Translations under genes and position numbers: made by a program | NCBI GenBank assembly: GCA_964036275.1 | Contig: OZ038434.1 | Coordinates: 35,115,279 to 35,179,278 of the forward strand | Source: Litoditis marina | Taxonomy: Eukaryota; Nematoda; Chromadorea; Rhabditida; Rhabditidae | Reading direction: 5' to 3' | Length of the DNA: 64,000 bases | Notes under the pieces: generated by a model | Told to the model about the DNA's origin: nothing | Seen by the model: the letters and a program-made list of their open reading frames with translations, nothing else | Databases searched by the model: none | In this document: positions 54,666-64,000 of the stretch, piece by piece | How the letters are laid out: each line of letters starts with the position of its first letter | How positions within the stretch are numbered: the first letter of the stretch is position 1

Positions 54666-55433
54666 TTGAGGTTGAAGTTGTGATGATCAAAGCATGATGA
54701 AAGTATTGTGAAGGAATCATACGTTCAAAGTTATGAGTTCAAATTAATTTCCTAGAAAATTGTTTTCCCGGTATAATATTAATTGGAATGAAAAAATGAG
54801 TGAATACTTAGATAGTTAGTTAGAATAGTTTGTGTTCATCTGATTGGAAAACGGGGGCGTTGCCAATCTGTTGTAATCATTGGATGTGTAGAATACGAGA
54901 CAGTCTTATACCAGAACCGATTAATAACATCTTCATTCTCTTTGATCGCGGCTTCACCGACATATTTACACCGCACGCCCTGATAGGGTGATTTCGGCTA
55001 CGAAAATCGCGGGCCTATAAGGAACCTTCCAGGCTTTTCACTTTTCACCTATGGAAAGTCAACCCAAAAGCCACCCATAACTCAAAGAGCAGGTCAACTA
55101 ACTAAGTACGAATAATAATGGTAACTATGCTCTATACGACTCCTGCTAACTCGAAATCAAAAACGTTCTTCGATTTGTCTACGAGAAGCGTTAAATTTTC
55201 TGATTCGTGATTTGACATAGAGAAACACATACAAAACAATGACAATTGTCTACTGAAAGAAATCATTTTTGCCACTAGGGAAAACTAGTTAGGCATATCG
55301 AAAGCAATTATATTTGGTTGCACAGAGTCAAAATAAGATTTTGTGTTGCCTAGAATGGAAATGAGAATTGGATAGATGATGACAGCGTTATTGTGAGAAA
55401 TCAAATTGCCCCACTCGGATTACACAATTCTCC

Positions 55434-55634
55434 TTCCTACTTGGACACCTACAGTGAAATTACGAATAATGTCCTTTTCAAGAACGTACACATTATCCGA
55501 TACAGAAACCGTTTCCATGTTTCATCATTATCTGATTGAATGAGTGTTCAAACGTTTTCTAAATGAGTTGAAGTTTGAATTCAAAAACAGCCATCAGAAA
55601 TCGCAAAACTGTCCTGTAGAAGTCTCAGTGGCAA
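55434..55634. mobile_element. MITE, CCTACTGAGACTCC family, copy 3 (diverged)
   Basis: Ends TTCCTACTTGGACACCTACA and CCTGTAGAAGTCTCAGTGGC are imperfect inverted repeats, 201 bp apart, matching the ends of copies at 23175 and 32736. Confidence 0.6.
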
Positions 55635-55889
55635 TGATTACGAATATATCCAGATGTCAATAAATCGACTAGATCTGAAGTGAGAACATTTGCTATATTT
55701 CATAAACAAGAAATTCAGACAACCCTGAAATTTTACACCTAATGAACAGTTATAAGCAAATGTATGACTCACCTAATTTCATTCCTGATTCAACGAAAAG
55801 TAACACGTTTTGCAATATATGCACAAAACAACATTCGGAGAAATATGCTCCGATCAGAATAACACATGTTTCCTGTCCAAACTTTAGCA

Positions 55890-56078
55890 CTCTGAAGTTA
55901 AAAACCGAGTTGTTTACCAAGGTTCGCCCCACCAAATTGGTCACTAGTTGATATCAAGTTGTGAAATCAAAGATTGGTGCACAATTGCGCACCAAATTCT
56001 CGGTAAAAGTCTGATCCTTGATTTACAACTTGGGTTTTCGGCGAACCTTGGTAGACAACTCGGTTTTCAACTTCAGAG
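55890..56078. mobile_element. MITE, AACCGAGTTGTTTACC ends, copy 2
   Basis: Ends CTCTGAAGTTAAAAACCGAG and TCGGTTTTCAACTTCAGAG are inverted; 189 bp. Same family as 46521-46711. Confidence 0.85.
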
Positions 56079-56354
56079 CAGACGTAACACGCCCCTGCTC
56101 ACCATTGGCATACCCTCCTAAGAAGTTGCCGCTGAAAGACCAGTTTACGGGCCAGATACTACTAGGTCGACCCTGTGTACACAACAGAAAAAAAACAGAA
56201 AGCAAATCAACTTGATCGATATCAGCCTAAATAAATCATACTGAGAGAACACATCATTTTAAATCAGCACGTGATTGTAATTACTACAACGTCGATCCTG
56301 TACACATACCTCCTTTTGCGAAATGCTCAGTGGATGCAGACTAGCGTTGTTAAT

Positions 56355-56560
56355 CGAGTTCAAAGTTTCGAGTTTTCGAGTTTTGGAAATTTCGAGCTTT
56401 CAAGTATTCGAGTTTTCGAGTTTGGCGAAAAATCACGTTTTCGCGTTTTTCAGTTTGGCGATAAATCGAGTTTTCGAAATTTGAGAAATTTCGAGATTTT
56501 GAGTTTTTGATTTTTGGGCAATATTGAGTTTTCGAATTCGACTTTAAAGAGACCATTTCC
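56355..56560. repeat. TTTTCGAGTTT word repeats
   Basis: About ten copies of TTTCGAG or TTTTCGAGTTT in irregular tandem. ORFs on both strands are artefacts. 56560-58480 holds no supported gene; AATAAATACTTGATTTGATT at about 57342 could be a LINE 3' tail. Confidence 0.6.
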
Positions 56561-58489
56561 CTATAATCTAAAATGTTCGAATCTGAAAAAAATGTATTCT
56601 ATTGTGTTTCAATAGTCATCAACAACCTTTGAAATTTCAAATGAGAGAGAATTGCCTAATGCCATTGAAAACATACCCGCACTTGAACATTTTCACTGTG
56701 ACGCTATCCAGCTTGATTAATTAGTTTTTCAATAAATTTGACTTTTTCACATATTTTTTGTATCCTGATAGGCTTTGAGACGTATTTAGAGAATTTTTCT
56801 ATTTCTATTAGCATTTTCTTGATTTTTTGTACGTAACTCGTTCTCGGTGTACGTTACGTATATCGATTTTATGAGAAAACAGAGCAAGATGAAGATGAGA
56901 AAGTTATATGTTTGTAATCAGGTTTTCAAGCTCTATATGATAAAACTGCTATCTCGAAGGTCGAGATTAGAGAGAAATGGTCTCTTTAACAACCCTAATG
57001 CAGACGCCACCAAACCGCTCTTCACGTCGTATATGGTTGGAGTTTTCAACATAGACTCTAAACGTTGTTCATAGCCATATCCTGTTTAGTTTGTAGTATA
57101 TCATCGTTGCTTTTTGTCATTATCAAAAACGGTGAAGTGAGTGAAGATTATTCGAGTTTCGAAATACAGCCGAGCGGGTGTGATATAAATAGAGTAGCTA
57201 GGTCAGAAGATTTGTCAGAACAGTCGCTTTAGTATAGAATGTATATAATATTGCTATATCTTTTCTTCTATGTTTATTTTACCATTCTCTTGTTGGCAAC
57301 CTGTCCCTTTTCAAACTTTTGTTCCGTTATTACACACTGTGTAATAAATACTTGATTTGATTCGATTTGAGGGCTAGTTGTAGACAAAGTTCTACGCAGT
57401 GGGGTTTCTGATTCACGAACCCTCTTGTTGCAGAGAGGAAACGGTAATTAAAGGGATCGTACCTCTTATAATGCGCAATGTGGGTAATTTTTGAGAAATT
57501 AAAAAAAGTAATTCATATTGTTTGGAGATGAAAGTTCATACTATACGTACAGAAAGTTCAAAATACCAGATTATTACGCAGCAAAATAGAAGCCGAAAAG
57601 ATTTGGGTTACTGTAATCCAGCAATCCTTATTCTATCACTGCTCAGTAGTTTTCATGATAATTGGAACTTTTTTTTTCAAAGATTTCACATTGGTAATTT
57701 TGGCCATGTTTTGAATATGATTTCGTAATTTCATGGAAACGTGCGCGTGGTCCCACCAAATTTCTGAGAACACGGAGCAAGACAGGAAGTTCACACCTAT
57801 ATGAATGATTTTGGTTTTTTTAATGTGAACAATATCGACTAATCAGCACAGACCTCCAAATTAAAGAGGAACGGTCCCTTCAACTGCTTGTCCTCCATTG
57901 CACGTATTTTTTCCAATGATTGACTGTCTTTAATGCTGAAATGCAGACTATAGTCCATATGGCGTGACCGGAATCGTAATTCGAATAACTCGATTAATAG
58001 CCGCCTTTTAAATTTATGAACCATCATTGGAATTAATGCTGAGAAAGTGAAACGAAGATTCACACGAGTAATTGCTTTTTGCAACTTAAAAGGTCAGTGA
58101 AAGTGTCCCATTTCACACTTTCTCATCATGCGGATCGCGTTTGTGAGTTTCTTTTCACACTTTTCTATCTAGTATCACCCCTACGTATTGCGGACGTTCC
58201 ATACTGTAAAGAATCACAGGTCCTCCCAAAATGACTATAGAGAATAGTTCAGCATCACTGACTCTGTGAGTTTTGGAGTGATACAAGAGCTCCACATTTT
58301 GTAAAAATGTTGGCCATTCGGTATAGACAGCAAGTTCTTTCGCCTAAGCGAAGGTTTACATCATTTTGACTGTGAGAAGTTCATAAAGAGTGCATGATTT
58401 TCGAACCAATGATATGTTCAAATGTTCGCATAAGTTTATATGACAGGTAGTCGTACTCTTCGTCTGCGTCACGTACGGTCGTTGTGGTG

Positions 58490-58664
58490 AGTAATTTTAC
58501 TATTTCCCAGACGATTCTCAGCCAATTGACCAGCCATTTTTGTAGTGGCCTCGACGAGAGTGTGCAGGTCAGGGAGACGCAGATGTCTGCGGCCTCATTG
58601 ACCTGCATGCTCTCTCCCTTTTGTAGCTGTACAAACGCAGAGAACTGGCGTCAATCGTTCTTAG
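58490..58664. mobile_element. Half copy of the fold-back element
   Basis: Matches the right half of 39484-39908 (TTTTGTAGTGGCCTCGACGA, ATGTCTGCGGCCTCATTGAC, TTTTGTAGCTG) and ends CAATCGTTCTTAG. The left half is absent. Confidence 0.7.
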
Positions 58665-58907
58665 TTCAGAAAATATGTGGTTTGCAAAAACCAGCAGGTA
58701 AATAATAGTTTAGAAGGTCACAGTTTAGACCGAAAGAGGTAAGTTAGTCTTTAGTACTAAAATGGGATAGTGTGGCACATTTCGCATTTACCAGACTAAT
58801 TTGAACTTGATAGGGTTTACTGTAGTTCAAAATTTACGCAAACTTCTGCTCAACAAGGTTGTAAGAACGAACGTTGAAGATGGTCTGACAAGAACCAAAT
58901 CGCTGGC

Positions 58908-58947
58908 CTTGCGCTCCACGGTTGATTTAGTCAACCGTGGGCGCAAG
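58908..58947. repeat. Short perfect-type hairpin
   Basis: CTTGCGCTCCACGGTTGA pairs with TCAACCGTGGGCGCAAG around TTTAG, with one unpaired base. Flanks do not pair further. It lies in unexplained sequence before the galectin gene. Confidence 0.7.
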
Positions 58948-59518
58948 ACACGCGCCTCCAACGCAAATCTTCGAAAAGGTTTCCGGATCCTCCAGAAATG
59001 AATTCTGATCAAATGTTAAGTGAAGCATTTAATAAGCGTGGAGCGCAATGCACGAGATTTGGTTTCTGTCAGACCTCCTTCAAGCTTTCCAATCTACCAG
59101 TGTAGAAAAAAGTTTGCAAATGTACTGGACCGGCAAACTCACGAAAAGACTTCGAAGTGATTCGAGAAGTGTTTTCACGTTTCGAACAGTAATCTCAAGT
59201 ACACACATTTTAGCAAGAAGAAGTGGAAAGTTGACATGTAGACAACTACCCAACCTCTCGTACTATAACGCTAAGACGGTGAGTGGCATGTTGGTTTTGC
59301 GTTGAGGAAAAAACAATCTCCGAGTTCACTATTGTCCTACCAACTATTTGATTCAATCACCTTTGTCCAGTACCGTTAAATTGCTTGTATATTATGTGCG
59401 CGTAACAGGGAACCATACCCTTTTTCTTCTCTACTTTCTCTCCATTTACCCATTTGGAGTGCCACGTACTTTGTGGAAGTCACGTGTTAAATCGCGAATA
59501 AAGCTATAGATCCGGTCA

Positions 59519-59728
59519 ATCCCACTGAGACTTGGCAAGGTGCCAATGTATATTTGAAGCTATTTTTCACCACTTTGTAGTTTTTCAAACAACTGAAAAT
59601 GTCTATCAGCGGTTGTTCAGTCTCTAATGAACACGTAAACAGAACTATTCCTTCAGAATACTCATTTTTTCTATATGAATTAGACATTCGAAAATCTTGG
59701 CACGATGCCAACGGGTCTCAGTGGGAAT
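59519..59728. mobile_element. MITE, TCCCACTGAGACTTG ends, copy 2
   Basis: Ends TCCCACTGAGACTTGGCA and GGGTCTCAGTGGGAAT, 210 bp, with matching inner TGCCAATG and CACGATGCC. Partner at 36451-36658. Confidence 0.8.
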
Positions 59729-59965
59729 GAAACACAATATATTCTATTCTATAACTGTGACATATATTCTGGTACATGCAGTTAGCGAAGTAGACGGGTC
59801 AGTTATTGCTCGGCGGAAACTTCGCACTAGATCTGTTTCTGGTCACGTCCAATAATTTCACGACTATGTACCTGATCTACCTACTCTGGTTTCTGATATA
59901 CCTAATTTGACGTGATCCGATCCGAAAAAACTTCGAAATATTAACTTTCTGAGTTCCTGAAGTTT

Positions 59966-60085
59966 TAAAAAGAACGATTATGTGGACCAATCTCGTGTCA
60001 ACGGTCCATTAAACTGCAATTGAAAAATGTGTTGCAGTTTGAAGGACTAAATCGTTGCGATTGGTCCACATATTCGTCCTTCTTT
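59966..60085. mobile_element. MITE-like element, GTGGACCAAT ends, copy 2
   Basis: Arms GAACGATTATGTGGACCAAT and ATTGGTCCACATATTCGTCC, 120 bp, near-perfect inverted repeat. It is flanked by the direct near-repeat CTGAGTTCCTGAAGTTT / CTGAGTACCTGAAGTTT. Confidence 0.75.
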
Positions 60086-60155
60086 GAATATCTGAGTACC
60101 TGAAGTTTCAACTGGTGAGTTCGGTCTTCTCCTCATTGTTTTTTCTCTGTTCCAG

Positions 60156-63100
60156 GGTGAAATCAGACTGAAAACCGACAAGGGTCCAGCGAGAAAGCTA
60201 GTTATCGTCGGAAAACCCAGTGTCTGGAATCCAAAGGGGTAACAACCGTGTTTAGAAAATGAATTTTGTTTTGTAGTTTGGTCGTTCAACTACACCAGGA
60301 ATTCCAATTTAACGCTCGCTTCGTTCCTTCCAAAGCAAGGCTGTACGGTGTATAGTCGTTGCGAACGGAACGGCGGAAGAGTACTGTATATCTCACTTTC
60401 CGCTGTGTACGCACAAATGTCTTCGATTCTACAGTTTGCCGGTTATGTGCTCCAGTAGCATAGTGGTTAGCGCCTTGCTACGAAACTTTAGCTCACAGGT
60501 TCGATTCCGGCGAGAAACAGACATATATGAATTTGGCGCTTACTCTATTCTGTTTCATCCCGCCGTATTCTTGTATCGAGTTTAAACTACAACTATAGGA
60601 CCAAGTAATGAAAAGACTATAACAGATGATAATTCTTTTTCGATCTTAAAAGGGTCGCGATCTTTTGATCAGAATGTTGTATGTATGACAACAATCAAAT
60701 AAACTAACCTATCCTGATATTTTATTCTATTTCAGATTCTCCATCAACCTTGTGAACAAAGAGACCAACGACGTTGCCTTGGGAATAAACGCTCGCTTTA
60801 ACGAGAAGGTGGGGTTTTTCGAACATTTTTAATACAATCAATCGAGTTCACTACTCAGACCATAGGCTCCTAATTACAAATTCGCGTTTGGTCGAAACTG
60901 TATTGCAACAAATCTAGAGACAATTCGGGCGCCGGAGAGTCAGACGACGAGAGTAAAAAAACAGCCACGCTGTATAGACAGTATTTTACTGTGTTACGCT
61001 TTTTCTGAGTTAGGACTGTCATTAGTGACTACGGTTTGGGAGTATAGAGAGCTTTGATAGTTTTCTGTTCAGAAAGTGTAAATGTAATTAGTTTAATCAA
61101 ATAGATAGTGAAATAAACTGTCTGCAATTCGAACCTTTGGAGTACCGTATCGAGCAAAGGGGACATGTCAAATGAAATGGTTATACTACTCCCGTCTATA
61201 TTTCGGTAAATTACGTTCATCGCAGTTTTATGATTTAGTGAGATTTATGACTTCCGATTCACAGGCATTTTCAGTTTCTTAGGTCTTAAAGGGGGGCTGC
61301 ATTGAATGCCGATATTGGCTAACGGCGTTGGCCGAAAAGGCACGAGAGTCAGAGAAGTGCGCGCAATCAATATTCATTCACTCCAAATCATCCTCTGCGT
61401 CTCTGACACTAAGCAAAACATTAGTGAAATTTTGAAAACAGAACTTCGAATTGAACATTCTAGTAGGAAAAGGATATCTATCAAATTGTCTCAGTTAGAT
61501 ATTTTATTCGAAAATTCATTGCAGCCCCCTCCCCCCCCCCCCTTTAACGCAAAAACATGTTTCAGAGCGTTCATTTGACCTCAACTATCAAGGGAAAATG
61601 CGTGGTAGATCACAAAATCAAACAGATGCCGTTCGCTAGCAATAAACCGTTCAAACTGGAGGTTCTGTTCGGAAACCGTGCTTTCGAGGTCAGTTATGGG
61701 AAGGGACTTGATCTTAGTCAAAGTTTGATCTCGTTACTAAATTATGAATGTCGACCGGAATAATCGCGAACAAACTACAATCACAGCCAATCAAAGCCAA
61801 CCGGTATAGACTTCATTCGAAAATAGCAAACCGTAAAATAACTATAGAAAAAGCGGAGCTAAGTTTGTACTAAGCTTTCCCATAAATTTATCTGTTTGAA
61901 CTCATTTTCAACCGTTTTCAATCGAGTTTTAGCCAATGAGTAAATGGTGGAGGACTAAACAGTCACATAAACGTCGCCACGTCCAATAGAACATCTTACC
62001 ACCTCGTGTTCGGTTCAATCAATGAAAGCAACATTAAACGAAAGTTATGTTATTGTGTATAATTAATATATTTATTATGTATTTGTATAAGCACATCAAT
62101 ATAACTATAACCTCGTAAACGTATCAGTGACACAAATATGTTTTAGTCAAACAAATAACCTGATAAACCTTCTGTATTTTAGATACGAGTCAACGGAGAG
62201 TACTTCGCTACCTACCTGCATCAAATGGATTCCAGTAGAGTGAACGCACTCAACATGCCAGATGATGTCATTCTGACGGAAATGCAGGTAAAAACCTATT
62301 CACAAAAACAGGGAGTGATAAATCTTTCATTTTAGTTTGATCAAGAACGGGACCAAACTACAAATACAGTAGTATCGGAAGAAACATAAGTGAACCAAAT
62401 TCTTTAAGAGGATTTTGTGAAGTGAGCAAAAGTATGATGAAGAACCTCAATTGGACCAAACTACAAACACAACAAAGTATGGTAACAGACACAGAACAGA
62501 CCTGCTTTGAAAACGTCGACCATCTACTAAAAACTTAGCAACATCATGTAAAGTTGGAATCTAGATTCCTCTGCGGTGTTATTGGTCATTGGGGGCCGAG
62601 GCCTCATCGAAAAATGGTTTTTGAACATTTATAAAAAAGGAATATTCAATGAAAATCATCAAAGGTATAATATTAGTTATATATTATTTTTATAATAGCG
62701 AAACTAAATAGTTTCAGCCAGTTTTGTTCCAATCCGATCCTGAGCCTGTAATCGTATACCCCGGAAAAACGATGATTATCCGCGGCAGACCTACCAACAA
62801 AGCTGTCAGGTGAATATTTAAAGTCACTGGAATTGTCAGAATTTCTCAAATTCTAGTGTTTCACACGTTACACGTGGAAATACGAACAATGAAGTTTATA
62901 GCTCAACTGTTCTCAGCATTAGTGCAAAAGTAGTGCGCAACGTTAGGTTTCTCATTGATGCTTGACCTGACCGAGATATTCATGTCAGGCAATTTTTATG
63001 CTAAATTTCTCGATCAACTTCTCTCCAAGCGTTGTTTGTTTTGGATGCCAATACTCTAATTACAGGTTCTCCATCAACGTCGCTAGTTCGAAAAACCAAA

Positions 63101-63742
63101 TTATTTTCCACTTCGTTCCTCAGTACACAATAGGGGTTAGTTCAAATACGCATTTGATTCATCGACTTATCTGAACAGGTTTTTTTTCCAGAGGACTTCC
63201 AGTTGTAGTTTGAACTTGATAATCACCATAACCTACGAAATTCAAAAAAAAGTAACTTAATCACTACTAAAAGTACATGATGTATAGACGAAAAAGACAG
63301 TTTGAATAGGACCTTGAAATGAAATCTTCTGAAATGAAACAACTGAGAAGAATAATGCTCCTTCGATCACAGAACTGTGCTGAACGACGGCTTACTCCCC
63401 CCCCCCCCCCCTGGGGTCGGCAGAAGGCTCATTTTTATAGAGGATAACCTTAGCTCAGTTTTAGTTTGAACCTCATATAAGCCCATACAAATTATAGAAA
63501 AATAGTATGAATCCTTCTAAAAGTACATGGAGTGAAGCTGAAAAATTGTATGTCAATAAAGTCTAGTAATACTACCCTCGAAAAATATGATAGTGGAGAA
63601 AGATACAAAATCTCATCTTTTTCAGACGACTGTGCTGAACGCGCGTCTCACTCACTGGGGCAAGGAAGAGGTTCGCAAATTCCTACCAGCGAAGGGAGTG
63701 GATTCTGAGATAAAGATCACGAATGACCAGGATGGCTTCCGC
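60156..63742 (+). CDS. Galectin gene, two carbohydrate-recognition domains (partial)
   Basis: Seven exons splice in phase: 60156-60238, 60736-60808, 61566-61688, 62183-62287, 62718-62809, 63066-63135, 63626-63742; the gene continues past the window. Domain 1 has LVIVGKPS, FSINLVN, then FKLEVLFGNRAFE and IRVNGEYFATYLHQM. Domain 2 has VIVYPGKTMIIRG, FSINVAS, FHFVPQYTIG and VLNARLTHWGKEEV. In galectins the sugar site uses H-x-NPR, V-x-N and W-x-x-E-x-R. Domain 1 shows INAR without the His and lacks the Trp-Glu-Arg set; domain 2 keeps N, W and E but has FHFVPQ instead of HxNPR. Sugar binding is therefore doubtful in domain 1. Acceptors are all pyrimidine-AG (GTTCCAG, TTTCAG, TTTTAG, TTACAG). The first coding exon(s) upstream of 60156 were not identified. 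Confidence 0.85.
60352..60541 (+). repeat. tRNA-derived repeat, copy C (in galectin intron)
   Basis: Best-preserved copy: leader CACTTTCCGCTGTGTACGCA, then tRNA-like CCAGTAGCATAGTGGTTAGC (box A) and GGTTCGATTCCGG (box B), ending ATGAATTTGGCGC. The anticodon arm does not fold well, so it is not a functional tRNA. Confidence 0.7.
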
Positions 63743-63992
63743 GTAAGTTGTTTCGTCTAATTCGATACTATAAATGACTTTTTTCTAATTTAAATTTGTA
63801 TGAGAAACTTATTTTTGTTTGCTTTACAAACCTATACAAAGTATTGTCACCTAAATGAGTGGAGAAAAGGATCACGAATGAGGAGTCTGGCTTCCGCAGT
63901 AAGTTGTTATGACTAATTAGTATGACATGACTGTATTATTTCAAAAGTGTAAGTTTGTATTACAAACCTGTTTTTGTTTGTTTTACAAACCT
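63710..63992. repeat. Tandem duplication of exon end and intron start
   Basis: GATCACGAATGACCAGGATGG...TTCCGCGTAAGTTGTT at 63713-63752 recurs as GATCACGAATGAGGAGTCTG...TTCCGCAGTAAGTTGTT at 63870-63912, followed by similar intron sequence (TTTACAAACCTAT). The second copy looks like a decayed duplicate of the exon's last 35 bases. Confidence 0.75.
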
Positions 63993-64000
63993 ATTCAAAC

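Noticed and set aside
57330..57370. LINE 3' tail-like AATAAATACTTGATTTGATT
   Set aside because: No reverse transcriptase sequence precedes it, so the call rests on a short AT-rich word only.
60449..60520. Possible functional tRNA with good boxes A and B
   Set aside because: The anticodon arm does not form a five-pair stem and the acceptor strands do not pair; it belongs to the dispersed repeat.

Overview
The window reads as nuclear DNA of an invertebrate, most likely a nematode. It is AT-rich with many short introns (about 60-120 bp) that begin GT and end in TTTCAG-type acceptors. It also has galectin and C-type lectin genes with small exons, poly-C/poly-G tracts, and a dense crowd of short inverted-repeat elements. 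There are no operons or bacterial signals. The nematode call is an inference from splice style and gene content; no spliced-leader exon was found.

Layout. 1-11,108 is satellite-like DNA. It holds a roughly 73-bp tandem family, two CpG-boxed families of about 118 bp (one organised as a 708-bp six-monomer higher-order repeat), and a 1.2-kb segment present twice at over 99% identity on either side of the arrays. 13.8-16.8 kb holds the 5' two thirds of a protein-primed type-B DNA polymerase of the Polinton/Maverick kind, a divergently transcribed acidic ORF, iterated motifs between them, and a 711-bp palindrome. 16.9-17.5 kb is a 130-bp tandem array carrying TGACGTCA sites. 18.3-19.8 kb is a well-formed eight-exon gene for a small single-pass membrane protein. 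20-29 kb is mostly repeats plus a 5'-truncated LINE with an intact reverse transcriptase. 29.9-36.7 kb holds a RING-like gene relic, a second acidic-ORF/polymerase pair (decayed), an inverted polymerase tail and tRNA-derived repeats. 38.5-41.2 kb holds a C-type lectin gene and a lone galectin exon. 42.0-45.7 kb is an internally deleted BEL/Pao LTR retrotransposon with a 5-bp target duplication. 45.9-47.6 kb holds further polymerase relics, one split by a tandem pair of tRNA-Thr(CGT) sequences and a MITE. 51.5-54.7 kb holds a third acidic-ORF relic, a second RING-like copy and GGCGGAGCC-type repeats. 60.1 kb to the right edge is a tandem-domain galectin gene that runs out of the window.

How parts relate. 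The polymerase fragments look like debris of one family of large virus-like DNA transposons. Two of them keep the same head-to-head arrangement with a small acidic ORF, and three 3' fragments share 3' UTR sequence; two of these clearly lead into a downstream CT tract. The host genes that look intact (membrane protein, C-type lectin, galectin) are cell-surface or secreted carbohydrate-recognition types, and their introns host the MITEs. Exact boundaries of old repeats are approximate because they were read by eye.
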